The notes beneath the pieces were generated by a model that saw only the letters and a list, made by a program, of their open reading frames with translations, was not told the origin of the DNA and made no database searches. Shown here one piece after another: positions 8,026 to 16,328 of a DNA stretch of 64,000 bases (the first letter of the stretch is position 1; the number at the start of each line of letters is the position of its first letter). This DNA is from Nostoc sp. C052 (GTDB taxonomy: Bacteria; Cyanobacteriota; Cyanobacteriia; Cyanobacteriales; Nostocaceae). The stretch lies in assembly GCF_013393905.1 (NCBI RefSeq), contig NZ_CP040272.1:3592001-3656000 (forward strand), given 5' to 3'. Made by a program: the position numbers and the translations under genes.

Positions 8026-8457
8026 ATGACTTCTGCTGAATTTATATCCCCAGCACAGTTGAAAGCTGAATTCCAGATTCAGGGAATTACAGAAGCAACT
8101 GTACTGCATTATTTTGAAACCTTAAATGCAGGGGAATTTGAAGCAACTGCTGCTTTATTTGCGGTAGATGGTGTGATGCGTCCACCATTTGAATCTGATA
8201 TTGTGGGGGTAGATGCGATCGCAACCTACTTAAAACAAGAAGGTCAAGGCGTTAAAGCTTACCCCAACTCAGGAATAGCCGAGACTTTAGAAAATGCTAC
8301 GATCCAAATCCAGATCAGAGGTAAAGCACAAACTTCGTGGTGTAGTGTGAATGTCTTGTGGCTATTTATCCTAAATCAACAACACCAAATTTCATATACT
8401 AGAATCAAACTTTTAGCTTCCCCCAAAGAGTTAATTTCTTTACGTCGTGAAAAATAG
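8026..8457 (+). CDS. CTDH, homologue of the OCP C-terminal (NTF2-like) domain
   Basis: The 143-residue protein aligns through its length with the OCP C-domain: GITEATVLHYFETLNAGEF (residues 20-38), LFAVDGVMRPPFES (44-57), YLKQEGQG (68-75) and LLASPKELISLR (129-140). Tyr29 and Trp112 correspond to the OCP residues that hydrogen-bond the carotenoid keto group (Tyr201 and Trp288 in Synechocystis numbering). The TSWCSVNVLW stretch is about 4 residues shorter than in OCP and carries Cys106, which fits the cysteine that links CTDH dimers in Anabaena. Family role: carotenoid carrier that can load HCP. The N-terminal 19 residues are extra. An HCP gene is in the same locus. Confidence 0.9.
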   Translation: MTSAEFISPAQLKAEFQIQGITEATVLHYFETLNAGEFEATAALFAVDGVMRPPFESDIVGVDAIATYLKQEGQGVKAYPNSGIAETLENATIQIQIRGKAQTSWCSVNVLWLFILNQQHQISYTRIKLLASPKELISLRREK

Positions 8458-8528
8458 CAAATAAGCTGCTGCATATTTAATTTAAACCGCATAAGCTAGG
8501 CGGGCAAGATGCCATTGGTGTTAACTTA

Positions 8529-8622
8529 GGGAACTCCAAGAGATAAATTATCCAATTCTGTGGGGTGGGCGAGACGCCCACCCTAAAAGAGTTAATTGGA
8601 TATTTTTTTATTTGGAAGTCCC
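8529..8622. repeat. MITE-like fold-back element, copy A (94 bp)
   Basis: The element is flanked by TTA on both sides (8526-8528 and 8623-8625). The left end GGGAACTCCAAGAGATAAAT and the right end TTTGGAAGTCCC are inverted, and the centre is a GGTGGGCGAGACGCCCACC palindrome. It has the same length and structure as the copy at 17225. It is non-coding; overlapping short frames are not credible. Confidence 0.75.
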
Positions 8623-8679
8623 TTAAGGGCAAAGCCATAACTTTCAGGTGGCAAAAAAATTGTCGGTTGGGGAGCCACT

Positions 8680-8940
8680 GCGTTGCGCGGGTTCCCCGCG
8701 TTGTAGCAAGTGGCGTTGGAGGCTTTGCGAAACCCAACATCCTGATATGTGTTGGGTTGCGCTCTGCTCCACCCAACCTACGTCTAATGCACAATTTTTT
8801 TTGCTTGCCACGCCAGTAGGAGGTAAGAGAAATCCCCATTAAAAAGTTTAGGCTGCTACCGCGATCGCCTTTAATGAGTTTATAACGTGTCGAATATTCA
8901 GATACTAGCAGACTCGCTTTGCGCGTCGCTATCACCCAGT
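8680..8940. repeat. Cluster of GC-rich interspersed repeats
   Basis: The gap holds several Nostoc-type blocks in succession, including GCGTTGCGCGGGTTCCCCGCG near 8689 and GACTCGCTTTGCGCGTCGC near 8909. The composition is clearly more GC-rich than the flanks. Frames crossing it in both strands have no recognisable features, so I treat the segment as non-coding repeat. Confidence 0.45.
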
Positions 8941-8960
8941 CAAACAAAACTATAGCTTTA

Positions 8961-8988
8961 TTCTGAATTCTGAATTCTGAATTCTGAA
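8961..8988. repeat. Heptanucleotide tandem repeat, 4 x TTCTGAA
   Basis: Four exact copies of TTCTGAA in a row, a short tandemly repeated repetitive (STRR) sequence of the kind typical of heterocystous cyanobacteria. It lies 30 bp past the 3' end of the RsbW-like gene. Confidence 0.85.
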
Positions 8989-9019
8989 ATAAAATGACTT
9001 GAAAAATAGTAACTTTCGT

Positions 9020-9445
9020 TTATTGGACTAATTCAGGTAAAGTAGCTTCTAATTTGAGACAGTTAGCACCATTAATCTGCAACTTGTAATCGACTTTATC
9101 CATAAGACGATTCATAATCAGCCAACCATAACCACCTTCTTGTTTTTCCATAGGATTTGGAGCGTAGTAGTTAGACATATCAAAACCTTCGCCGTAATCC
9201 CAAATTTCTAAGGCAAGATCCCGATCTTGCACTTCCAAACGTAGTAAAATTGGTAAATTTGGTTTATCCCTGTGAGCATGACGGACTGCATTTGAATAGG
9301 CTTCCACTAAAGCCAGTCTCAAACGACTTGATTGCCGCGACCAATCTACAGATTCTCCTAGTTGAATTTTCAAACATCCCAGCAACCAGTTTTCGACAAT
9401 ATTCAGAAAATTCAAGTCACTTGGTACATGAAGCTCACTTTTCAT
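9020..9445 (-). CDS. RsbW/SpoIIAB-like anti-sigma serine kinase (HATPase_c)
   Basis: The 141-residue single-domain GHKL ATPase has its N-box in LALVEAYSNAVRHAH (about residues 44-58), the G1 box DYGEGFD (about 94) and a GGYGWLIMNRL glycine-rich lid (about 113). Family role: phosphorylates an anti-sigma-factor antagonist and may sequester a sigma factor. It is encoded 3 bp downstream of a SpoIIE-type phosphatase gene, the usual opposing enzyme, so the two form a partner-switch pair in one operon. No STAS-domain antagonist or sigma factor gene is nearby. Confidence 0.85.
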   Translation of the reverse strand: MKSELHVPSDLNFLNIVENWLLGCLKIQLGESVDWSRQSSRLRLALVEAYSNAVRHAHRDKPNLPILLRLEVQDRDLALEIWDYGEGFDMSNYYAPNPMEKQEGGYGWLIMNRLMDKVDYKLQINGANCLKLEATLPELVQ

Positions 9446-9448
9446 GAC

Positions 9449-11122
9449 TTACAAAATCTCCAGCGAAAGTATAGTTTGATCATCTTCTTGAACGTGATTA
9501 TCTGCCTGGATGCGAGCTAGTAAATGGTTAAGAGAAAGTGGTTGTTGCTCTTGTTGTAGGAGTTGCCAAAGACCATCTTGATTCAGCATAGAACGGTTCT
9601 CTGGTTCAACCCCAGGCACAGTTTTTACTGATGAATCAGGACTACTTGATACCATTGCTTCTGTAATTCCATCGCTGGCTAGTAACAATGTGTCTCCAGT
9701 AGCAAGAACCAAGCGACCAGATTGCGCCTGCCATTTGGGCAAGATCCCCAAAGGAACGCTACGGACTTTGAGGTAATTGGGATTGTCGGCTAAAGTCGAA
9801 CCGCGTGACCATAATAGTGGATAGATATGACCGGCATTAGTGTAGACGAGTTCCTTTGTGCTAGGGGTATAACAAGCTAACACAAGAGTGATAAAGTAAT
9901 TGTTGCTAATTAAATCTTCACTGAGAGCGTGGTTGAGGTTTTCCATGACCACATTCGGCTCTGCTGGTGTTTCTTGAGATAATTCTCGGCGCAAAACTGA
10001 AATAATACTAGCCATAAATAAAGCTGCTGGGACGCCTTTGCCAGAAACGTCACCTACCGCCAACCACAAATCGCCTTTGGGATGGACAAACACTTCAAAA
10101 AAATCGCCTCCTACTTCCCGCGCCGGATAGCAGCAGGCTTGCACCTTCACACCTTTGATGTCAGGTAAAGTTTGGCGTAGCAAATTGTATTGAATTTGGC
10201 GAGCCACTTCTAACTCAGTGTGAATCTGCTGTTGTTTTTCTTGGAGGCGCTGGTAGAGTTTTGCTTGAGAAAGGGCCAAGGCTGCTTGTTCGGCAACACC
10301 TGCAATCAGTTGGATGTCTTCGTCTTCCCAAGGGCGATCGCGCCCCCATTGGTGCAGGGCCAGCACAGCTAACAAATGCTGCTGATAGCTAAGTGGTACA
10401 ACCAGATGGTGACAAGGATTACCGTCATAGACATCTTGAGCAAGTTGATAATGACGGGTTTCCAGCACTTTTTCAATTAAAACACTGGGGTCGAATAAGC
10501 AATCGGATACAAGAGCTTGAGGATCGTGGTAGAAGAACTTGTCTTGTATCAGGCGATCGCCCTCTACTGGTCTGAGTAAGCAACTGGTAGCTTCAAATGT
10601 TTCTCCAATAGTTGCGACAATTTTTTGTAGCATACTGTCGTAGTCTAAAGACTCCCGAATTGCCGTTGTCACCGCATTAACTAAAGATTCTCGTCGTAGG
10701 GCCCGACGTAACTCTTTAGTGCGCTTCTTAACTAGGCGGTATGTATCAGTAGCTTGCTCAACTAGTCCTCGAAGCCGTTCAGGATTCCAGGGTTTAGTAA
10801 TGTACTTGAATACCTGACCGGAGTTAATCGCATCGACCAAATCTTCGACATCAGTAAAACCAGTTAACAAAATTCTAATCGTGTCTGGAAAGCGTTCTAC
10901 GGTGCGACTAAAAAATTCAGTCCCATTCATTTCTGGCATTCTTTGGTCAGAAATAATCACCGCCATTTCGCCAAATTGATCTAAGATTTCCATAGCGCCA
11001 AAGGCATGATTGGCTTTATATACTTGAAAATCTCGCCTAAAAGTGCGGTAGAGTAAATCTAAGTTATCCGGCTCATCATCTACCACCATGAGCTTAAGTT
11101 TTTCCGCCCCGTTCTCAGCCAT
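9449..11122 (-). CDS. REC-GAF-SpoIIE (PP2C) phosphatase, RsbU-like
   Basis: Domain order in 557 residues: a receiver domain at 9-125 with acceptor Asp59 in ISDQRMPEMNG and the KPW lysine near 110, a helical linker, a GAF domain at about 150-290, and a SpoIIE/PP2C phosphatase domain from about 315 with REVGGDFFEVF, GDVSGKGVPAALFMA and a DDQT end motif. A phosphorylation signal on the receiver would therefore control dephosphorylation of an antagonist protein. The kinase gene of opposite function follows after 3 bp. Cytoplasmic; the GAF ligand is unknown. Confidence 0.9.
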   Translation of the reverse strand: MAENGAEKLKLMVVDDEPDNLDLLYRTFRRDFQVYKANHAFGAMEILDQFGEMAVIISDQRMPEMNGTEFFSRTVERFPDTIRILLTGFTDVEDLVDAINSGQVFKYITKPWNPERLRGLVEQATDTYRLVKKRTKELRRALRRESLVNAVTTAIRESLDYDSMLQKIVATIGETFEATSCLLRPVEGDRLIQDKFFYHDPQALVSDCLFDPSVLIEKVLETRHYQLAQDVYDGNPCHHLVVPLSYQQHLLAVLALHQWGRDRPWEDEDIQLIAGVAEQAALALSQAKLYQRLQEKQQQIHTELEVARQIQYNLLRQTLPDIKGVKVQACCYPAREVGGDFFEVFVHPKGDLWLAVGDVSGKGVPAALFMASIISVLRRELSQETPAEPNVVMENLNHALSEDLISNNYFITLVLACYTPSTKELVYTNAGHIYPLLWSRGSTLADNPNYLKVRSVPLGILPKWQAQSGRLVLATGDTLLLASDGITEAMVSSSPDSSVKTVPGVEPENRSMLNQDGLWQLLQQEQQPLSLNHLLARIQADNHVQEDDQTILSLEIL

Positions 11123-11286
11123 ATTTGACTTTTTTTTTCACATATTTGAATGGCGAGATAGTATAATGTTTATCCCACCTGATAAATAACAGAAAATCAG
11201 AGAAGCCATTCACTTTGAAAATATAACTTTCTCAAAGTTGTGAGTTTCTCTAGATCGTCCTCAATTGTTCCACACCAAAATTAAAT

Positions 11287-12006
11287 TTATCCAACTAACC
11301 CAGAACGCAAGGCGCGGACTGCTGCTTGGGTACGGTCATCGGCACATAGCTTATTCAAAATATTGCGAACGTGAGTTTTAACAGTGCCAACTGTGATGTA
11401 AAGTCTTTCCGCAATTACTGCATTACTACAACCTTCGACAATCAACTGTAACACTTCCAATTCCCTTTCTGTCAGGGTGTAAGGTTGAATTCCTTCCAAA
11501 TTCTCAAGAGAATCAGGGTTAGGAGCAATAGTTTTAGTACCGACAAAAGCCGATTCCAACTTTTGGGGATTTTGTTGCGCTTGTTGTAATACAATCCGAG
11601 CGATCGCTGGATCGATCCAGGCGTTGCCATTGTAAGTTACTCGCACTGCTTCCAGCAAATTATCAAATTTGATATCCTTCATACAGTAAGAGTCTGCACC
11701 AGCAGCAAAAGCTGCCAACACCGCTTCTTTGTTATCCCGCAGCGTCAAAATTAACACTTTTGTAAGTAGCTGCTGCCCATTAGTAGTAGATTTTACCTCC
11801 CGTGTTAATTCAATGCCATCCTTATCTGGTAAACCAATATCTACAATGGCAATATCTGGTCGTACCATTTTTAACATCTTTAGTCCTTCAGCAGCATTGG
11901 CAGCTTCACCTACAACTTCAATTTCATCCTTTTGCTGTAGTGCTGTCCGAATACCTACACGAGTTAGGTCATGATCTTCAATTAAAGCGATACGAATTTT
12001 ACTCAT
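11287..12006 (-). CDS. NarL/LuxR-type response regulator
   Basis: The receiver domain occupies residues 1-125, with acidic pocket Glu10-Asp11, phospho-acceptor Asp56 in AIVDIGLPDKDG, and Lys in CMKDIKFD. A linker follows, then a LuxR helix-turn-helix (about 170-235) starting LTERELEVLQLIVEG and continuing through TVGTVKTHVRNILNKL. The ATG at 12006 (MSKIRIALIEDHD) is preferred to an in-frame TTG six bases earlier. No sensor kinase is adjacent. It lies upstream of, and on the same strand as, the phosphatase/kinase pair but 164 bp away, so joint transcription is possible but not shown. Confidence 0.9.
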   Translation of the reverse strand: MSKIRIALIEDHDLTRVGIRTALQQKDEIEVVGEAANAAEGLKMLKMVRPDIAIVDIGLPDKDGIELTREVKSTTNGQQLLTKVLILTLRDNKEAVLAAFAAGADSYCMKDIKFDNLLEAVRVTYNGNAWIDPAIARIVLQQAQQNPQKLESAFVGTKTIAPNPDSLENLEGIQPYTLTERELEVLQLIVEGCSNAVIAERLYITVGTVKTHVRNILNKLCADDRTQAAVRALRSGLVG

Positions 12007-12336
12007 AGCCAACTTCAGCCCGTTACACTACCTTAACCATAAAGTCGAGTTTCGTGACATACTCCCACACTAACTGCAAGTAGTATAGTGGGGGCTTCTG
12101 TTCCCGGAACCAGAGTTGTGAGTTGAGCGTTTTATACTGAGTGAATATTACACTTTAACAATAAAAGTTGGACTGGTTCAGCCCAAGTACAAGCGCCCAA
12201 GACTAATTAGTTTAATTACGCTTTCTATTCTTGCAGGAGAATGGGGTGTCAATCCTTGTCAAAGTTCTAATATAAAAAATTTGATAAACTTAACATTCAT
12301 GCAAAACCTGGTGTGAGGATTACTCAAGAATAGGCT
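12007..12336. other. Intergenic gap, no gene
   Basis: 330 bp between divergently transcribed genes. It contains an imperfect inverted repeat near 12089-12110 (CTTCTGTTCCCGGAACCAGAG). No RNA gene or reading frame could be supported; both neighbouring promoters should lie here. Confidence 0.4.
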
Positions 12337-13092
12337 ATGTCTAACGGCAATCAAGCATTTTCAGTGTTGGGGATACCAGTTCATGTGATGGCTAACTATC
12401 CAGGCTGGTTGTTAGAATGCCTGCACGCAGGCAAAGGAACTCATGTAGTAACGCTCAATGCAGAAATGACTATGCAGGCAGAGCGAAATCAATTATTAGC
12501 TCAGGTTATTAAAAATGCTGAACTCGTGATTCCAGATGGAGCCGGGGTTGTTCTGTATTTACGCTGGCTGTTATGGCAAAAAGTGCAGCGTTTTCCTGGG
12601 ATTGAATTAGCAGAAAAACTTTTGCAAGAACTTGGGCAACAGAAGACAGGAACAAAAATATTTTTCTATGGAGGAGCGCCTGGAGTCGCTGCAAAAACGG
12701 CAGATTTTTGGGAGCAGCAAATTCCAGATTTAAGTATAGTAGGCACTCACTCAGGCTACCATTCCCCAGAAGAAGAAGCGCAATTACGACAAACTCTTGC
12801 TCAATTGCAGCCACAAGTGATTTTTGTCGGTTTGGGAGTGCCACGTCAAGAGTTATGGATTGCCGAAAACCGCCATTTGTGTCCTCAAGCAATTTGGATT
12901 GGTGTTGGTGGCAGTTTTGATATTTGGTCGGGAACTAAAACTCGCGCTCCCGCCTGGTTAGGAAATAATAATTTGGAATGGTTGTATCGCCTTTATCAAG
13001 AACCTTGGCGCTGGCGACGGATGTTGGCTTTGCCAGCCTTTGCGGTGAAAGCGTTTGTTTATCGTTTGACTGCAAGGGGTGCAATTAGTTAA
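12337..13092 (+). CDS. WecG/TagA/CpsF-family glycosyltransferase
   Basis: The 251-residue protein carries the family landmarks: THVVTLNAEMTMQA (about residues 35-48), VIPDGAGVVLYLR (about 66-78), FFYGGAPGVA (about 109), and IFVGLGVPRQELWI (about 167-180) before a PQAIWIGVGGSFD block. By family, such enzymes add ManNAc-type or related sugars to lipid-linked acceptors at the inner membrane face in envelope polysaccharide assembly. It lies 26 kb from the HEP island, so a direct link is not assumed. Clean ATG start. Confidence 0.9.
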   Translation: MSNGNQAFSVLGIPVHVMANYPGWLLECLHAGKGTHVVTLNAEMTMQAERNQLLAQVIKNAELVIPDGAGVVLYLRWLLWQKVQRFPGIELAEKLLQELGQQKTGTKIFFYGGAPGVAAKTADFWEQQIPDLSIVGTHSGYHSPEEEAQLRQTLAQLQPQVIFVGLGVPRQELWIAENRHLCPQAIWIGVGGSFDIWSGTKTRAPAWLGNNNLEWLYRLYQEPWRWRRMLALPAFAVKAFVYRLTARGAIS

Positions 13093-13266
13093 GAGTGCTG
13101 AGTTCTGAGTGTTCTTACTTAGTTAGTATTAAAGTCTTCAAAAAGTTTTAAATTTTCTTTGTTGAATTTAAATTCCCAGGCGAAACCTGGGAATCCTTAT
13201 TTTTGAGAGGAATGTCACATCTGAGCTACCAAAGTGTTTGGTTGTGGGTATGAGGAAAATTTAACA

Positions 13267-14013
13267 ATGCCAGTATTAACAACTCAAGTTAAGAAAGACA
13301 AATCCCTTCATAGAGAGGATAGTGAAACTCAACAGCGCCGTAGCAACACTACTGCAAAGGTGCTATTGCAATCTGTAACCAAGACTTATGCTAACGGCAC
13401 TCATGCCTTGTTGAATGCGAACCTTGAAGTAAAAAAGGGAGAATTTCTGTTTATCACAGGGCCCAGTGGTTCTGGTAAATCAACGCTCTTGAAACTACTG
13501 TATGGCCAGGAGTTGCCTACACAGGGAGAAGTAATTGTTGATGAATCTAATGTAGCGGATTTGCGGGGCGATCGCTTGTCATTATTGCGGCGACGGATTG
13601 GTATTGTGTTTCAAGACTACAAACTCATTACCCAACGAACAGTAGCAGAAAATGTCACGTTTGTGCTGCAAGCTCAAGGATATACCCGTAAAGAAATTCA
13701 ACGACGTTTAGAACCAACCTTAAAGCTGGTAGGTTTACTGAGTAAAGCTGACTGCTTTCCAGATCAGTTGTCTGGGGGAGAGCAACAACGAGTAAGTATT
13801 GCCCGTGCGATCGTTGGCACACCACCGCTACTATTGGCAGATGAGCCTACTGGAAATCTCGATCCAGATAATTCCTGGCAAGTCATCCAGATTCTCCAAA
13901 AGTTAAATTCCTTTGGGGCTACAGTAATTGTCACCACCCACGATGAACAATTAGTGCGACGGTGCAATCATCCGGTAGTTCAAGTTCGCAATGGAAGGCT
14001 GTCTAGAAAATAA
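13267..14013 (+). CDS. ftsE: FtsE-like cell-division ABC ATPase
   Basis: After a polar N-terminal extension of about 30 residues comes a standard FtsE-type nucleotide-binding domain with Walker A GPSGSGKST, Q-loop IGIVFQDYKLI, signature LSGGEQQRVSIARA and Walker B LLLADEPTGNLD. FtsE works with the membrane protein FtsX to control septal peptidoglycan hydrolases. No ftsX follows; the next gene is convergent. The ATG at 13267 is chosen over an in-frame GTG at 13234 because the latter lies in poorly conserved sequence. Confidence in FtsE rather than another LolD-like ATPase is moderate. Confidence 0.7.
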   Translation: MPVLTTQVKKDKSLHREDSETQQRRSNTTAKVLLQSVTKTYANGTHALLNANLEVKKGEFLFITGPSGSGKSTLLKLLYGQELPTQGEVIVDESNVADLRGDRLSLLRRRIGIVFQDYKLITQRTVAENVTFVLQAQGYTRKEIQRRLEPTLKLVGLLSKADCFPDQLSGGEQQRVSIARAIVGTPPLLLADEPTGNLDPDNSWQVIQILQKLNSFGATVIVTTHDEQLVRRCNHPVVQVRNGRLSRK

Positions 14014-14097
14014 GGATTGGGGAAGAAGCAAGGGGGCAGGGAGAGATGAGAGAGATAAGAAGAATAACCAATGCCCTTTTTACCTAATGACTAATGA

Positions 14098-14889
14098 CTA
14101 ATAAACTTTGACTTTTGCTGAGATGGGTGTAAAAGTTGTTGCTGTTTTGGGGGGTAAAACTTGTAGGCGATGGTCTCCGACCGACCGTAGGTCATCGCAG
14201 GCTTGTAAACTCTTAAAAGCTGCCTCTCGAACTACAACTTCTTCCTCTCGACTGAGTAGGAGTTGCAAGCATTCGACAACATCTTGCTGTACTGAAGAAT
14301 CAACTCGCTTACGGCTAATCAATTTAGTTAGTTGACGTAGGGCAATCAATCGCTTCAATGGATCTTTTTCTGTTAGATTGACCAATAGCTGATCGAGGTG
14401 GTCTTCTTCGCGATTGTCATAGAAGTTGACAATTTGCCATACCAATAAAACTAAAGTTAACAGGGTTCCCACACCTTGGGCGATCGCACCAGCAGCAATC
14501 CAGTGACTATAAGAGTCAACCCATATTGCCGCTGCCATGTAAGTGCTGACGGTAGCAATACCACCACTGATGACTGCTAAGGCCAAGCGACGATTTGAAC
14601 TGTTTAAGAAATTACGTATTTTAGACCAGCGTAACTGCCAATCCCACTCCTGCATTGAGTAAACCAATACCATTACCCCAATGCCGATTAAGAGAGCCAA
14701 TAGCAGTTTCCAGTTCCACAACAACATGGCGATGACGATTGTCAAGAACCCAAGAAAGCCCCCAGGCCCAGAAAAGCGCCTAAATGTTTGCTGCTTTATG
14801 GCTCCCTTTGTCTTGAATTTTGTCAGCGACCAGTTCCAGTCGGGGATCTGGTTGATCAATTGCTGCCAAGAAGACGAAGCCTGTGCCAC
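14098..14889 (-). CDS. Cyanobacterial membrane protein with C-terminal HEAT-like region
   Basis: Unrecognised function. Hydrophobic segments lie at about residues 45-60, 63-82, 102-122 and 130-152, giving about four membrane spans. A soluble C-terminal half follows, with helical pairs reminiscent of HEAT/armadillo repeats (LLVNLTEKDPLKRLIALRQL and VECLQLLLSREEEVVVREAA). The start is GTG; no better ATG is available upstream of the first span. It converges on ftsE and shares no obvious operon. Confidence 0.65.
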   Translation of the reverse strand: MAQASSSWQQLINQIPDWNWSLTKFKTKGAIKQQTFRRFSGPGGFLGFLTIVIAMLLWNWKLLLALLIGIGVMVLVYSMQEWDWQLRWSKIRNFLNSSNRRLALAVISGGIATVSTYMAAAIWVDSYSHWIAAGAIAQGVGTLLTLVLLVWQIVNFYDNREEDHLDQLLVNLTEKDPLKRLIALRQLTKLISRKRVDSSVQQDVVECLQLLLSREEEVVVREAAFKSLQACDDLRSVGDHRLQVLPPKTATTFTPISAKVKVY

Positions 14890-15075
14890 AGTGTTTACCT
14901 AATTGATTACGAAATTACTTATTGTATAAGTTTTACTATGGATGAAGAAAGAATGAAGGTTAAAACCACAAAATGTCTGGTTTGATAGACAGACAGTAGA
15001 CTAGTACAGCACAGCGCTAATTAAGATACCATTTTCGACGGCTCAGAGCAAGGGCATCTTGTACGTAAGTCTTAA

Positions 15076-15678
15076 TTAAAGACAAAAACGAAAGTTATCA
15101 AGGGTGAATTGACCATCAAAAGCACAGAAGGTAACGCTGTAGATGTTATTCACATTAATAGATAATAAGGTATTAGGGGAAATTGCCGAGTCTGAGTTGG
15201 CAAGATTAGAGGTTGGTAGTACAGTTTGACCGAGCAGTTGCCGATCGCGATCGTAGGCGGAAAGCACTAGCCGTTGCGAACTAGTGACAAAAGCACTAAC
15301 TGAATTAACCGGACGTAAAAAAGTAGCTTCTAAAAATCCGCTTTTGGGCGCTCCCATTAAGACTGTTAGCCCTGAATAGGTTGGAAATGCTGGATTTGAT
15401 GGTTGTATCGCTAGAGAATTATGAAAAATGACTCCCCAGCGTTCATATTGCCGCTCTACTGCTTCAAAACACTTCAAGTCTTCTAAGTCTAAAGAAATAC
15501 AAGTAGGTACAGTAATTCTGGCAGTATCAATAGCTGACTCAACCTGACCCCGCCAAGCTGAAGCTTTAATTTCGTTTTGTATACTAAAGTTGTCAAGTGC
15601 AAATTTAGCGTCTTCAATCGTTAGTAGTTTATTTGATTGAAGAGTAGCCTGCTTTCCCATGACATCCCGCCTTACCAT
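15076..15678 (-). CDS. Hypothetical protein with C-terminal beta-sandwich-like domain
   Basis: Not recognised. The 200-residue protein has a short helical N-terminal part and, from about residue 65, a run of predicted beta strands ending FCAFDGQFTLDNFRFCL. That pattern (FDG..LDNF) recalls the carbohydrate-binding-like domains of secreted cyanobacterial proteins, but there is no signal peptide or sorting motif here. An alternative start at 15660 (MGKQATLQ) is equally good. Flanked by AT-rich gaps on both sides. Confidence 0.55.
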   Translation of the reverse strand: MVRRDVMGKQATLQSNKLLTIEDAKFALDNFSIQNEIKASAWRGQVESAIDTARITVPTCISLDLEDLKCFEAVERQYERWGVIFHNSLAIQPSNPAFPTYSGLTVLMGAPKSGFLEATFLRPVNSVSAFVTSSQRLVLSAYDRDRQLLGQTVLPTSNLANSDSAISPNTLLSINVNNIYSVTFCAFDGQFTLDNFRFCL

Positions 15679-16328
15679 TACTGAGATAATAATCAGATTA
15701 TTTATACATCAAATACTATTTTTTCCACATCATATAGAAGTAGAATTAATAGCTTACTAAAACAAGCGTTTTCACTATTGTTGACGCTCAAAATTATTTA
15801 TCGGTTTTTTGATAGATTACCATAAAAACTTATGCTGAATTCCGGCTGGAGTGATACTCACTACCATGAAAAACCCTTATAAAACAGTATTTTCAACGTT
15901 AAGTTACTTTTTATCATGAAAAAAAATCACCAAATCTTTACAAGTAATCCAGTAATTTTATATCTACTTAATCTGACTATGGCAAGAAGTCTTAGGTGAT
16001 TGGTTCGTGGATAATAACAATGACCATGAAGTTTGAACTAAACACGTAAACATTCAAAGTGACTAAAGAAGAGGTGGGGGCAATACCTTTCGGTTAAGGG
16101 TAAAAGGGGAACAGTAAAAGGAAAAAGAAAAACCTTTAACCTTTACCCCTTAACCTTTTCCCCAAACCCAATTTCAAGTTAAAAATGCTTAACCGAACAG
16201 TATTGGAGGTGGGGGAGGAAAGATGGGTGGACGTGGAGAAATAATCAAATACTTTCTTTGTATCCCTGTATCCCAAGTTTCTTTTTTCACTGATGCCAAC
16301 TAATCACTACACTTAACAAAGAATACTT
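15679..16328. other. 650-bp gap with fold-back repeat
   Basis: AT-rich and without a credible reading frame. Its only clear structure is the 125-bp fold-back element at 16081-16205, listed separately. Confidence 0.5.
16081..16205. repeat. 125-bp fold-back repeat (CAATAC...GTATTG)
   Basis: The outer arms CAATACCTTTCGGTTAAG and CTTAACCGAACAGTATTG are imperfect inverted repeats. Inside, a purine-rich half (GGGTAAAAGGGGAACAG) mirrors a pyrimidine-rich half (CTTTACCCCTTAACC). The same purine/pyrimidine design occurs at 54298-54408. Non-coding and probably a non-autonomous element. Confidence 0.6.

Noticed and set aside
8477..8947. 156-residue minus-strand frame and two plus-strand frames in the same gap
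   Set aside because: They translate a MITE copy and GC-rich repeats; the peptides reflect repeat sequence, not a protein.
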